From an archaeon (GTDB lineage Archaea; Nanobdellota; Nanobdellia; Pacearchaeales; UBA284), in the NCBI GenBank assembly GCA_020343435.1, contig CP070794.1, positions 84,923 to 125,261 on the forward strand: DNA of 40,339 nucleotides, in the 5' to 3' direction. The notes under the pieces were generated by a model, which was given only the letters and a program-made list of their open reading frames with translations, was not told the DNA's origin and did not search any database. This document shows, piece after piece, positions 7,855 to 16,958 of this stretch (positions within the stretch are counted from its first letter, which is position 1; each line of letters opens with the position of its first letter). The position numbers and the translations under genes were made by a program.

Positions 7855-10800
7855 TTACTTTTTCTTTTTTACGAGCAAACCTATTCCTAGTGCTACAGCA
7901 ACTGCAATGAGTATTATCAATACTCCCACAGTAGTTTTTCCAGAACCAACTGCAGCTCCAGTTAGTCCGTCATTTGCTTGGTTATTAGATGTAATTTCTT
8001 CTCCAGATGGTCCAGCAGCTTCACATGTTTGTGATTCAGCTGGTTTATCATCTTCAGTTCCACAGTCTTTTAAGTCTTTGCATGTTCTTAGGGAGCCTCC
8101 TTCAACACAAGGACCCCATGCAGAACATAACCACTTTTCTTTACATGAATCCCCTCCATTAGTTGGAGTGTAGCCACCGCCACCTCCGTTGCCACCCCCA
8201 CCGCCGTTTCCGCCGGTTGAAGCGCAGTCATTTAATAGTTCACATCCTTCAGTACACCAATAATGGCCTTCATAACCTTCACCACAACTTAATGGAACTC
8301 CAGCACTACCATCGCATTGTTCTCCAGCTTCTAACATTCCATTTCCACAGAAAGCTCCGCTGTTTCCTTCGAAAGTTATAGAATCTGAATTACATGTTAC
8401 TCCAAACCATCCAATTCCTCCAAATAAGGAATCAGGTTCAGCTGGTTCAGAATCACCTTCGTCTCCTGGTCCCCATTTGTAACCCATGTAACGACATCTA
8501 ATATCATTACTATTGCAAGTTACATTTTCAGGAACAGTTAAGGTTAATGTAACGATTCTTTCAACTCCGATTTCAGAGCTGTTCAATGGCATGAAAGGAT
8601 CACTTTGCCACCAGAATAGATGTTGAATAAATTCGTAATAACTTTCTTGGAATACATTGAATTCCCATTCTGAGTAACTTATAACTGGACTTAAATCAAT
8701 GACTCCACAAAGTTTTGTCATTAATAATCCAGTCGCATTGCCTCCGTGGCATAGCTTAATATTGAAAGTAGTACTTCCACTTTCACCTTTCATTACTGTG
8801 AATGTGTTTCCTCCTCCAAAGTATACGTCGTAGGTTAAAGTGATAGGATATTCTTCGTAATCTTCATTACCAACATTATCCCATGCAGTAAATCTTACAA
8901 CATAATCTCCTGCAAGAAGATCCCAGTGGTCAAGATTACATTTCCAGTATCCTTGTTGTTGTGTTAGAGTACACTCTCTTCCTGTTGGTTCACCTTCATA
9001 GTAAAGCTCAGCTTTACCCCCACCAACACCAGATTTTTCATCCCAGATATCAGCTTTGACTGTAAAGATATTTGCTTGACAGCCAAACTCATCCTCATAC
9101 TTATTTGGTTCTAGGATCTCAATTTCTGGTGGGATGTTATCAACACTAAATACTTGGCAATGCATCTCTTCCTCATTTTCTAGGTAATCAAAACTGAAAT
9201 AACAGATTTTGTGGTCGCACTCCTGATCAACTAAAACTGGTTCTGTGTAAAGACACCAAGTAGTGGTAGTTGTTGAGCCTCCGCCTCCTGAGCCTCCGCC
9301 ACCACCAGAGGAGGGATCAAGAGTAAGTGGTTCGCCTGTAAGGGATAAAAGTGGTCTTATATTTTCTTTAGGACAGTTTTCTGCCATAAATTCCCATTTT
9401 GGTGTCCATGAAGTTATATGACAAACTTCATTTTCTTGGTAACAATCTTCTTCGCTTTCATACCACAAATAAGTATCTTCACCATACCACTCATCATGGT
9501 ATCCTCTTGTATCTGGGATAAATATTGTCCACCATGTTTCATCAACTCTAACTTCAGTATCTTCTGCTGTTAAGACAATTGGTGTTTGGCTTGTTATAAA
9601 CTTCAACCAAACATCTAACTGAAATTCTGGAATGGTTCTCCAACCATCAAATTGTGGTTCACCATATCTTTTGTAAGTTATTGGAGCTTCAGTGTCTACT
9701 TTATCTGTTTCTTCTTGAACCTCTTCTGTGTTATCTAAATAATCATCAGAATAGTATTCAAGATCATATATTCCATCACCATCTGTTAGAACAATTGGAC
9801 TTTCATAGACCATCCATTCAGACCAGATAGTCCATTCATATCCATCGTAGTACCTATGTCTGTAGAAAGTCTCATCGCAACCAACTCCATCACCATCATC
9901 ACAGTAGAATGCAATTGAAGTTTCATCAGTTACAAAATAATGTAAAGTTCCATTCCAATCCATCCAACTCCAGAAGTCATTCCAATATTTGCTTGGAACT
10001 CCTACTCTTTTGACAGTGTTTGGTGCTTCATAGTCAATACTAAAGTATTCAGTTTCTGTTGCAGTATTTCCTGCTTTATCTTCTGCATTAACTTCTAACA
10101 TACAAGTATCTTCTCCAATAGTTTCACAATCCATTCCTTCTCCAACAGTTATTGTTTCAGTGAAGTTATATGCTTCATTACAGAAACATTGTTCACTTCC
10201 ATCTCTAACAAATGATCCATCATCGTAGATTTCATATTCGCAAATACATAATCCACTATCTAGATCCTCTGTTTCAACAAGAACTGAGAAATCATCACTA
10301 AACCAGTTATCTCCATATTCTGGAGTAAAACTAAATTCAATTGTTGGATCCATTGTATCTACTAAAACAGGTTCAGACATAACCCATGGACCTTCGTTTC
10401 CAGCCTTATCAACAGCTCTTACTTTTATTTTGTAATAAGAACCGTGGCTTCCACCATAATAGGTGTATTCTGGATTTGAAGTTGTGTCTTCATCTACAAG
10501 AACATCATCCTCATAGATTTCGACTTCATAGTAATCTATACCAGAACATTCTGGTTCATCAGTTGCTTCTGTCCATGTCCATTCTAAATCCCCATCATTA
10601 TCAAAGTATCCATCTTCTGCAGGGTTTACTAATTCACAAATATCATCTTCATGAACTGGTTTTCCTGGTGCTGATGGATCAATTGCATCAATACAGAAAC
10701 TTTGACAATTTCCAGGATCCTGAACATTTCCTGCTTCATCTGCAGCTCTACAACAAATTGTGTGCCAACCATCAATGAAAGATGCATCGTTAGGATCTGT

Positions 10801-11592
10801 TCTCCAAAGTTCTTGAAGCTCATTAAACAATCCATCTACAGGGTCTGCATCTGTCCAAAGAAGATACATATCTGGACTTGTTCTATTATACTGAACATTA
10901 ACAATGTTAGATTCAGTATCCCAAGAGTCACCATATGCATAGAATTTCCCATCCTCTCCAATATAAATACTTGTACTAAAGTAATACTCGTTTAGAGTAT
11001 CTTTGTGTTTCAAGTAATCAACTGAACAGTTAGGATCTTCATCATCATAGAAGTAAGTCACTTTAACTTGAACAAGATCATGCCTTGTTTTTCTAGAACA
11101 ACAATCAGTTGCTTGGAATTTCATTTTAAGATTTTCCAAGTCATCTGCATCTAAGTAATCTAGATGAGTTGTGTAGTTAACATCACGGCCATGTGAAGGA
11201 TTCCACAAATTATGAGTAACCCATTCATCTGCACTTTCATCCCAAACAAGCAATCTTGCCATAGCACTAACCCAATAGTCTCTTTGCCATTCAAATGTCA
11301 AGAAAACATCCTCAACATCTGCTCCTTCTGGTAGATCTATATCAAAATCAAATTCAAGATATCTATATTCATGAAAGTATTGATATGGCCAAGACCAATA
11401 AGTTTGGTATCTATTATCCTCACTTACATCTAGTTTTGCAAGGTCAGATGAAGTTAAGCTATAGCTGTATCCCAAAAACTTTTCATAACTACCTCTTACA
11501 GGATAATGGTATTCTGTGGTTGCAGTAGCTAATGCTATCATTCCTATAAGCATAATAGCCATAGCAAGGAATAAAATTCCTTTGCTTTTCAT
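7855..11592 (-). CDS. large cell-surface protein with signal peptide, Ig-like repeats, cysteine-rich modules and C-terminal membrane anchor
   Basis: The 1245-residue product opens with a signal peptide (MKSKGILFLAMAIMLIGMIA). A beta-rich region follows with several Ig/fibronectin-like units, recognisable by repeated 'DEAGN', 'DKAGNEGPW' and 'WDNVGNED' turns. A Ser/Gly/Thr linker lies near residue 760. Near 1078 is CGNGMLEAGEQCDG, the start of a cysteine-rich repeat found in many secreted proteins. Near 1148 is WLCSAWGPCVEGG followed by RTCKDLKDCG, a thrombospondin-1-like module. The C terminus has GLTGAAVGSG, a hydrophobic helix (about 1218-1240) and KKKK, a stop-transfer anchor. The gene has a strong AAAGGAGG leader, suggesting high expression; it may be a major envelope or adhesion protein. 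The many Asp and Cys residues suggest calcium binding and disulfides. Confidence 0.85.
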   Translation of the reverse strand: MKSKGILFLAMAIMLIGMIALATATTEYHYPVRGSYEKFLGYSYSLTSSDLAKLDVSEDNRYQTYWSWPYQYFHEYRYLEFDFDIDLPEGADVEDVFLTFEWQRDYWVSAMARLLVWDESADEWVTHNLWNPSHGRDVNYTTHLDYLDADDLENLKMKFQATDCCSRKTRHDLVQVKVTYFYDDEDPNCSVDYLKHKDTLNEYYFSTSIYIGEDGKFYAYGDSWDTESNIVNVQYNRTSPDMYLLWTDADPVDGLFNELQELWRTDPNDASFIDGWHTICCRAADEAGNVQDPGNCQSFCIDAIDPSAPGKPVHEDDICELVNPAEDGYFDNDGDLEWTWTEATDEPECSGIDYYEVEIYEDDVLVDEDTTSNPEYTYYGGSHGSYYKIKVRAVDKAGNEGPWVMSEPVLVDTMDPTIEFSFTPEYGDNWFSDDFSVLVETEDLDSGLCICEYEIYDDGSFVRDGSEQCFCNEAYNFTETITVGEGMDCETIGEDTCMLEVNAEDKAGNTATETEYFSIDYEAPNTVKRVGVPSKYWNDFWSWMDWNGTLHYFVTDETSIAFYCDDGDGVGCDETFYRHRYYDGYEWTIWSEWMVYESPIVLTDGDGIYDLEYYSDDYLDNTEEVQEETDKVDTEAPITYKRYGEPQFDGWRTIPEFQLDVWLKFITSQTPIVLTAEDTEVRVDETWWTIFIPDTRGYHDEWYGEDTYLWYESEEDCYQENEVCHITSWTPKWEFMAENCPKENIRPLLSLTGEPLTLDPSSGGGGGSGGGGSTTTTTWCLYTEPVLVDQECDHKICYFSFDYLENEEEMHCQVFSVDNIPPEIEILEPNKYEDEFGCQANIFTVKADIWDEKSGVGGGKAELYYEGEPTGRECTLTQQQGYWKCNLDHWDLLAGDYVVRFTAWDNVGNEDYEEYPITLTYDVYFGGGNTFTVMKGESGSTTFNIKLCHGGNATGLLMTKLCGVIDLSPVISYSEWEFNVFQESYYEFIQHLFWWQSDPFMPLNSSEIGVERIVTLTLTVPENVTCNSNDIRCRYMGYKWGPGDEGDSEPAEPDSLFGGIGWFGVTCNSDSITFEGNSGAFCGNGMLEAGEQCDGSAGVPLSCGEGYEGHYWCTEGCELLNDCASTGGNGGGGGNGGGGGYTPTNGGDSCKEKWLCSAWGPCVEGGSLRTCKDLKDCGTEDDKPAESQTCEAAGPSGEEITSNNQANDGLTGAAVGSGKTTVGVLIILIAVAVALGIGLLVKKKK

Positions 11593-11875
11593 TTGTTGTC
11601 TCTTTTTAAACCTCCTTTCAATGCTAAGATCATCCCCCTAGCTTACCTATTTCTGTTAAAAATAACGTTAGAATTAGATCAATTTTATTTATAAGGATTG
11701 TTGCATGTAATCACATAGGTTTTATATTCGCTGTTTGTTGTTACTTTAAGTGACAAACAAAAAAACATAAAAAGATTTCTCAGGATTTTTTTGATTAAAT
11801 TATCTAAACCGAAAGGTATTAAAAAAAGAATGATTAAGTTTAATTAATAAAAGAGAGATTGAAAGGAGGAAAAAT
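11593..11875. promoter_or_regulatory. divergent promoter region of two surface-protein genes
   Basis: This 283-base gap holds no gene. On the minus strand it has TTATAAATA (rc of about 11688-11696) and GAAAGGAGG about 17 bases upstream of the ATG at 11592. On the plus strand it has CCGAAAGG followed by TATTAAAA (about 11809-11824), a BRE/TATA pair. A leader with AATAAAAGAGAGATTGAAAGGAGG split by the transcript start region then precedes the ATG at 11876. An imperfect dyad (about 11736-11762, around TTACTTTAAGTGAC) lies between the promoters and could be an operator. Confidence 0.6.
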
Positions 11876-12532
11876 ATGAAAAGATCTGTTTTAGATAAGT
11901 ATTACTCAGAGCATAGACATAATAGAAGATATGCTGGAACATTCTGGATGTTTGTTGTTATTGCAATAGTTCTTGGAGTAACTTTAGCATTAGCAATTAA
12001 TACCACTATGACAAGTAGGGGGATCTTTGATTTCATTGAAGAAGGTGGTTCTGGTGGAGGAGGATCTGTTCCTGTGTGTTTAGATACAGATAATGGAATA
12101 AACATTTTTGTTACTGGTTCTTGCCAAGTTGGGCAAGGCGGAGCTGCTGTAGATCTTTGTGTTGGAGAAGATATGGTTAGGGAACAATATTGTAGTAATA
12201 GCCATCCCCAAACATGCATAAGTACAGATATCAGATGTCCAAGCAATTATCATTGTAGAGGTGGATCTTGTGTTTTGAGAAATACAACAGTAACTTATGA
12301 AGGTGTTTTGGATATGCTGAATACATGTGAAGTTATTAATTACAATGGTCCTGCAACAAGAATGTCTTGTGACGACCTTTGTTCGAATTATACCAAGACA
12401 TGCATCGATAGCTATCATATCTTTGTAACTGGGGGTGTTGATTGGACTGTAAATGTCTATGAATGTTCAACTCCAGTAGTCCTGAACCAATCTTTTGGCG
12501 GATTAGCTTGCAACTGTTGTACTACACCTTAA
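11876..12532 (+). CDS. cysteine-rich secreted protein with N-terminal membrane anchor
   Basis: The N terminus is basic (MKRSVLDKYYSEHRHNRRY), followed by one hydrophobic helix at about 23-42 and a Gly-rich linker (GGSGGGGS). The outer part of about 155 residues has about 17 cysteines, spaced as in the repeat seen in DPANN surface proteins: 'DTDNGINIFVTGSCQ' then 'CVGEDMVREQYCS' then 'CPSNYHCRGGSC'. It has no second anchor. A strong AAAGGAGG lies six bases upstream of the ATG. It is divergent from the 1245-residue surface protein and shares its leader motif, so the two are probably co-expressed. Function unknown. Confidence 0.8.
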   Translation: MKRSVLDKYYSEHRHNRRYAGTFWMFVVIAIVLGVTLALAINTTMTSRGIFDFIEEGGSGGGGSVPVCLDTDNGINIFVTGSCQVGQGGAAVDLCVGEDMVREQYCSNSHPQTCISTDIRCPSNYHCRGGSCVLRNTTVTYEGVLDMLNTCEVINYNGPATRMSCDDLCSNYTKTCIDSYHIFVTGGVDWTVNVYECSTPVVLNQSFGGLACNCCTTP

Positions 12533-12553
12533 TTCTTTTTCTTTTTTTATTTT
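12533..12553. terminator. T-rich terminator between convergent genes
   Basis: The 21 bases between the convergent stops are almost entirely T on the plus strand (TTCTTTTTCTTTTTTTATTT), a typical archaeal termination signal for the plus-strand gene. For the minus-strand gene the same stretch is A-rich and would not act in that way. Confidence 0.5.
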
Positions 12554-13222
12554 TTAAGAACTTTTTTCTAGAATTTTAACATTAATCCCTTGTTTTTTAC
12601 ATAATTCAGAAAAACTTTTAGCATCTTGTGAAGATCCAACAATACTAGCATAATGCATTGGAATTGCTATTGTTGGTTTTATTAAAGAAGCAGCTTTAGC
12701 AGCTTCTTCTGCTGTCATTGTATAAGTTCCTCCAACAGGAAGTAAAGCAATAAATGTATTTCCTTTTTTTCCATATCCAGTTAATTCTTGCATCTCTTTT
12801 ATCACATCAGTATCTCCTGCATGATAAATCACAGTATTCTTAATCCGAATAACAAAACCAACATAATGTTCAGTTTTTGGATGAAATTTTTTATTTAAGT
12901 TATAAGCTGGAATTGCTTTAATCTTAATTCCATCTAATTGAATCTCTTGTCCAGATTCAATAACTCTAAGATCAATTTTAAGATCTATTCTTGTTGCTGT
13001 ACTCTGACTATCTGGAGTACAGATTATGGTAGTTCCATCTCTAGTTATTTTTTCAAGATCTGTTAAAGAACAATGATCATAATGGCTATGGGTCAATAAA
13101 ATAACATTGGCTTTTCCTGGGTTAGTTAACTGATAAGGATCTATGTAAATTGTTTTTCCTTTAGTTTTAATCCTAAAGCTAGCATGGCCTAGCCATTCTA
13201 GTTCCACATCACCGAGTTTCAT
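12554..13222 (-). CDS. metallo-beta-lactamase-fold hydrolase, UPF0173 type
   Basis: The 222-residue product has the metal-binding motif THSHYDH (His45, His47, Asp49, His50). Further ligand regions are YHAGDTD near 134-140 and PMHYASIVGS near 188. It starts ELEWLGHASFRI, the opening of the UPF0173/YtkL-like subgroup of metal-dependent hydrolases. These are single-domain cytoplasmic proteins whose substrates are mostly unknown. The length fits the family. Its ATG follows the stop of the membrane gene at 13224 by one base, so it is probably the last gene of a two-gene unit. Confidence 0.88.
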   Translation of the reverse strand: MKLGDVELEWLGHASFRIKTKGKTIYIDPYQLTNPGKANVILLTHSHYDHCSLTDLEKITRDGTTIICTPDSQSTATRIDLKIDLRVIESGQEIQLDGIKIKAIPAYNLNKKFHPKTEHYVGFVIRIKNTVIYHAGDTDVIKEMQELTGYGKKGNTFIALLPVGGTYTMTAEEAAKAASLIKPTIAIPMHYASIVGSSQDAKSFSELCKKQGINVKILEKSS

Positions 13223-13223
13223 C

Positions 13224-13661
13224 TTAACAACATAAAAACTTCTTATAACAGAATGAAGCTATTATCAACAAAATACCTGCTAATGCTCTTCCTGCTATTA
13301 CTGTGATTATTCCAAGGATTAGCATTAACCACCATGCTCTTGTTCTCCTTGCTTGGAACACCAAAACTAACATGATAGTTACTATTGCTAGCACTATCCA
13401 AAGTATTCCATATGTGAAAAGAGCTTCAGCAGTTACAGCTCCTGATAATCCTACTAATGCAACTTGTTCTAAGATCCATTGTGTACTTGATAAAACAAAT
13501 ACAACATTTACTACTAAAAGTGCCAATGCAATTATAGCTAGAACAAGCCCTGCACTAGATCCTTTTTTTGGCATAACTTGTGGTGTCTCTTTTGTTACTG
13601 TTCTTCTCCTAGCAGTCTGTGTTCGTCTTCTTGTTGCTTTCTTTCTACCTCTTTTAGCCAT
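13224..13661 (-). CDS. multi-span membrane protein with arginine-rich N terminus
   Basis: The first 32 residues are highly basic (KRGRKKATRRRTQTARRRTV), followed by about four hydrophobic segments (AGLVLAIIALALLVVNVVFV; TYGILWIVLAIVTIMLVLVF; WWLMLILGIITVIAGRALAG; ILLIIASFCY). The basic cytoplasmic tail could contact nucleic acid or membrane lipids. No family recognised. It is immediately upstream of the hydrolase gene (one-base gap) and downstream of another membrane gene of the same strand. Confidence 0.72.
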   Translation of the reverse strand: MAKRGRKKATRRRTQTARRRTVTKETPQVMPKKGSSAGLVLAIIALALLVVNVVFVLSSTQWILEQVALVGLSGAVTAEALFTYGILWIVLAIVTIMLVLVFQARRTRAWWLMLILGIITVIAGRALAGILLIIASFCYKKFLCC

Positions 13662-13700
13662 CTTTTATAGAAGAGAATCCTCTTTTTAAAGTTTTTTATG

Positions 13701-13982
13701 CTACTTCAAGCTAACTATCGCTTTCTGTAATATTAAGATAGCTGCCACTAAGAAAAATAAACCATGCAGTGGTGCTGTAATTAATGAAATAAAGATAATT
13801 ACTGCTCCGTAAAGATCAAATAAGTTTGCAAAAGCAAATCCTTCTATTGAAAAAACAACGAATTTTACTAATAAATAAAAGGCACAGAATAAAAGAATAG
13901 TATTTGTGTTTACAGATAAGAATGTTAGAAATAAAATGATTCCTACAAAAAGATCAGCTACTCCAAGTATTTTAACTATCAT
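13701..13982 (-). CDS. small membrane protein downstream of asnS
   Basis: A longer reading frame begins at 14027 inside asnS, but I choose the ATG at 13982. It lies one base after the asnS stop and gives a natural membrane-protein start, MIVKILGVADLFVGIILF. The product has about 93 residues and three hydrophobic segments (GVADLFVGIILFLTFL; TILLFCAFYLLVKFVVF; LYGAVIIFISLITAPLHGLF plus a last helix). Function unknown. It is likely co-transcribed with asnS. Confidence 0.68.
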   Translation of the reverse strand: MIVKILGVADLFVGIILFLTFLSVNTNTILLFCAFYLLVKFVVFSIEGFAFANLFDLYGAVIIFISLITAPLHGLFFLVAAILILQKAIVSLK

Positions 13983-13983
13983 T

Positions 13984-15264
13984 TTAAGGGTGAATTCTTG
14001 TTGGTGTCCTTGGAAAAGGAATTGCATCTCTAATACTATCTAGTTTACAGATCCATTGAACTAACCTTTCTGTTCCTAATCCAAACCCAGAGTGGGGAAC
14101 ATTTCCATAACGTCTAGAATCCAAATACCAATCAGAAGTTCCTAAATCAATTTTAGCTTTTCTTAACCTTTTCTTTATTTTTTCAATATCTATCTCTCTT
14201 TCAGATCCATCTAGAACTTCTCCAACATCAGGAGCAAAAAAATTAAAGTTAGTTCCTGTTCCAGGATTCTTTAAATCTTCTCCATGATAGAATTTCAAAA
14301 TTTCTAGAGGGTAGTTTGTAACAACAACAAAATTATTGTGAAGCTTAGCTATTCCTTTTTCTTCTCTAGCTCCAAAATCTTGACCATATTTGATCCTAAA
14401 TCCATTCTTATTTAATGTTTTAATAGCTTGTTCATAAGTTATCCTTGGAAAAGGAGCTTTAATTTTTTTCAAGTGATCTTCTACTCCAAGAATCTTTAAT
14501 TCTTTTTTATTACTTTTTAAAACAGCTTTTACAGATTCTATGATACATTCTTCTCCTAATTTAATCATTTCATCCATATTGCACCATGCTTTCTCAACTT
14601 CGCAATGCCAGAATTCTGTTAAGTGTCTCCTTGTTTTTGATCTCTCAGCTCTAAATGATGGAGCCATTGCATAAACTTTTTCAAGAGCTGGGATAAAGTT
14701 CTCAGCATAAAACTGCCAGGATTGAGTTAAGAATGCTTTTTTTCCATAATAGTCTAGTTCAAAGACTTCTGAACCTCCTTCAGATGTTGCTTCATTAAAT
14801 GATGGAGCTTCTGCTTCTATAAATCCTTGTTTTCTAAGATAATTATGTAGAACTCCCAAAACAGTTGATCTTATCTTTAATGATGCTGTTAATTTTCTTG
14901 ATCTTAATGCTAAATGTCTAACATCTAATAAAAACTCTTCACTTAAATCCCTTCCAATTGGAAAAGGTTCTGCTAACCCAACTATTTCTAATTCAGATAC
15001 AGCGATCTCATAACCTGTTGGAGCTCTTTTATCTTGTTTTAGTTTTCCTTTTAACGTAACAGAGGACTCCATAGTTATTCTATTTGCTTCTTTCCAAGCT
15101 TTTGATTTATCTGATATTACTGCTTGTATTATCTCTGTAGAATCCCTGAGAACTATGAATACTTTGTCTCTGTGCTTTCTCTCTCTATACACCCATCCTC
15201 TTACCGAAACTTCACCTGTTTTCTTTTTCAGAGCTTGTTCAATTGTTATGAATTTACTTAACAT
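13984..15264 (-). CDS. asnS: asparaginyl-tRNA synthetase
   Basis: A class IIb aminoacyl-tRNA synthetase. Residues 1-105 are the OB-fold anticodon-binding domain (VSVRGWVYRERKHRDKVFIV). The catalytic domain follows, with EATSEGGSEVFELDYYGKKA, motif 2 PSFRAERSKTRRHLTEFWH, and motif 3 in VPHSGFGLGTERLVQWICKL, ending DSIRDAIPFPRTPTRIHP. The SGFGLGTERLV motif and the PRTPTRIHP ending fit AsnRS better than AspRS, and no AspRS-specific insertion is visible. At 426 residues it has normal length. It heads a unit with the membrane protein downstream. A non-discriminating AspRS is the main alternative and is less likely. Confidence 0.9.
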   Translation of the reverse strand: MLSKFITIEQALKKKTGEVSVRGWVYRERKHRDKVFIVLRDSTEIIQAVISDKSKAWKEANRITMESSVTLKGKLKQDKRAPTGYEIAVSELEIVGLAEPFPIGRDLSEEFLLDVRHLALRSRKLTASLKIRSTVLGVLHNYLRKQGFIEAEAPSFNEATSEGGSEVFELDYYGKKAFLTQSWQFYAENFIPALEKVYAMAPSFRAERSKTRRHLTEFWHCEVEKAWCNMDEMIKLGEECIIESVKAVLKSNKKELKILGVEDHLKKIKAPFPRITYEQAIKTLNKNGFRIKYGQDFGAREEKGIAKLHNNFVVVTNYPLEILKFYHGEDLKNPGTGTNFNFFAPDVGEVLDGSEREIDIEKIKKRLRKAKIDLGTSDWYLDSRRYGNVPHSGFGLGTERLVQWICKLDSIRDAIPFPRTPTRIHP

Positions 15265-15294
15265 GTTTAAATAAGAAAAAACAGATATTTAAAT

Positions 15295-15468
15295 TTAATT
15301 CTGGTTATTCAAACCATTAATTCTTTTTAGGAGATCTCCCATCTCTTCATAATCTCCTTTTTTAATCCCTCCTAAAAAAGAAATTGCCATTAGTGGGATA
15401 ATCCAAGCAAAGGAAGGGATTTCAACTATTGTATTCTTAACGTTTTTTATTGATTTTGGAAGTTTCAT
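15295..15468 (-). CDS. 57-aa small membrane protein
   Basis: I place the start at the ATG at 15468, one base after the stop of the upstream gene; an ATG at 15480 would overlap that gene. The product MKLPKSIKNVKNTIVEIPSF has one hydrophobic segment (FAWIIPLMAISFLGGI) and a charged, probably cytoplasmic tail. It is likely translated together with the membrane protein upstream. No known family is evident. Confidence 0.55.
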   Translation of the reverse strand: MKLPKSIKNVKNTIVEIPSFAWIIPLMAISFLGGIKKGDYEEMGDLLKRINGLNNQN

Positions 15469-15469
15469 C

Positions 15470-16822
15470 TTAAAACACATAAACTTTTCCAGATCTTACA
15501 AATTTCCTCTTTTGTTTTTCATCTACAAATGATAAGCTAGCTTCTGGAAGTTGTACTCCAGACATTCCAACTTTACTATAGACAACATAAGATACAACTA
15601 CTTCTTCTCCAGGAAGTAATGTATGGAAGTTCCATTCAATCCTGTGTTTTTCAATCTTATCTGGTTTAACTGTTCCAAACTTCTCATATAATTTGGTACT
15701 TAATGGGGGCCTATCTGTTAACTTAACATTACTTAATTCTTTTCCTACATTTTTAACTAATAAAATAACTTTAACTGCAAACTCTCCCCCCTTTGTTCTT
15801 AATCTTATTGCTTTTTTCTTTAAGATAACCTTTCTTTTAAAGAAAGCAATATAAGAGATTAATGCAATTGCAATAATTATTATGATTATTATTAACAATG
15901 TATAATCTGTTCTTGCTTCAATTGTAAATGATTCTCCTGGTTCAAGTTCTCTTTGCCAAGATACAAGAACCACTCTTCCTTGTTTTTCTTTACTTGTAGG
16001 AGGAATATTGTACTCTGTGAATCCATTTTCAAATGTTGGTAATTCAATTTGTGTCACAACAACTTTATTCGCATTTCCTTCATTCTTTTTAGTTACTATT
16101 CTTTTGAAACCAAAAAAACTCCATTTCTTTTCTTCTGTTGTTACAATATTTGAAACTTCTTCTAGGATTAATGGAATTTGATGTGAATGACTATAATTGT
16201 TTATTACTGCACTGAAAGTTATATTATAATTTCCAGCAATTTTTTCAGATAAGTCAACTTGTAATGTTTTTTCATCAATTGATTTTGATGTGAATTCAAC
16301 AGTATCAGAATAAGTGAATAATTCAGATTCTAATTTGTAATCAAAAGTTCCTAAATCTATGTCTTCTTTGTTTCTTATTTTTAGAGGAATTATTTTATCA
16401 TCCCTTGCTACTGTTTCTGGAAATCCTACAATGATTATATCTTTTAATGGTTCTACTTCCATTACTAATTTATCTTTATGTGCTTCAGTGTATCTCCCTT
16501 TTATGTAAAATTCATATGCATAATTCCCTTCTCTTGGGTTATCTGGAATTGCTTCAAGTATAAAAGAAACTTTAGAGTTTCCTGGAACAACAACATATTC
16601 TGGAGTTATAGTCACTCCAACTAAACTGTATATAGAAAAATTCTCATTTCTAACCAACTCGTTTGTTAATGTAACATTATATCTTGCTGGAATATCTAAT
16701 TCTATTGCTATTCCATTATTTACTGTTTCTTTTTCTACTGTTAATGCACTTGATAGACTAATGAAACTTATTGTTAGTAGAATAACTAATAATGATAAGA
16801 TCACCTTTTTTTGAATTTTCAT
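15470..16822 (-). CDS. membrane-anchored protein with outer beta-rich domain and inner CARDB/DUF11-like domain
   Basis: Residues 1-26 are a signal peptide (KKVILSLLVILLTISFISLS). About 27-305 form a beta-rich outer part with several N-x-S/T sites. A long isoleucine-rich transmembrane helix lies at about 308-330 (LLIIIIIIIAIALISYIAFF) and a basic stop-transfer stretch follows. The last 115 residues are again beta-rich (VKVILLVKNVGKELSNVKLT, then LLPGEEVVVSYVVY), resembling the DUF11/CARDB repeat of archaeal surface proteins, but placed on the cytoplasmic side by simple topology. The overall build mirrors the protein at 4941 without the cyclase-like domain. Function unknown. Confidence 0.72.
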   Translation of the reverse strand: MKIQKKVILSLLVILLTISFISLSSALTVEKETVNNGIAIELDIPARYNVTLTNELVRNENFSIYSLVGVTITPEYVVVPGNSKVSFILEAIPDNPREGNYAYEFYIKGRYTEAHKDKLVMEVEPLKDIIIVGFPETVARDDKIIPLKIRNKEDIDLGTFDYKLESELFTYSDTVEFTSKSIDEKTLQVDLSEKIAGNYNITFSAVINNYSHSHQIPLILEEVSNIVTTEEKKWSFFGFKRIVTKKNEGNANKVVVTQIELPTFENGFTEYNIPPTSKEKQGRVVLVSWQRELEPGESFTIEARTDYTLLIIIIIIIAIALISYIAFFKRKVILKKKAIRLRTKGGEFAVKVILLVKNVGKELSNVKLTDRPPLSTKLYEKFGTVKPDKIEKHRIEWNFHTLLPGEEVVVSYVVYSKVGMSGVQLPEASLSFVDEKQKRKFVRSGKVYVF

Positions 16823-16885
16823 GTTTTAATTAGATCAGGGATGTTTAAATATTTTTCTCCCTTTTTTTCGGTATAGTATCGATAG

Positions 16886-16950
16886 CTTTAAAAATATCAA
16901 ATCTCTTTATAAAGTATATTTATTCAATAAAAGAGGTTTGAAAGGAGGTT
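16886..16950 (+). promoter_or_regulatory. pilin promoter and strong Shine-Dalgarno leader
   Basis: TATA-like TTTAAAAA (16886-16893) and TTATAAAG (16908-16915) precede a leader that contains AATAAAAGAGG, then TTGAAAGGAGG, about nine bases before the ATG at 16959. The same leader layout occurs before the surface-protein gene at 11876, and the GAAAGGAGGTTTA core occurs before the gene ending at 11592. The ribosome-binding site is unusually strong for this window. Confidence 0.55.
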
Positions 16951-16958
16951 TATAAAAG

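Noticed and set aside
10629-10995. Open frames antisense or out of frame within the 1245-residue gene
   Set aside because: They lie entirely inside a gene with signal peptide, domains and anchor, and show no start signals or family features.
11736-11762. Imperfect dyad around TTACTTTAAGTGAC as a firm operator
   Set aside because: Three mismatches in thirteen and no nearby regulator; kept only as a remark in the promoter entry.
13983-14027. Longer start for the small membrane protein inside asnS
   Set aside because: The extra 15 residues come from the asnS 3' end in another frame, and a good ATG follows the asnS stop by one base.
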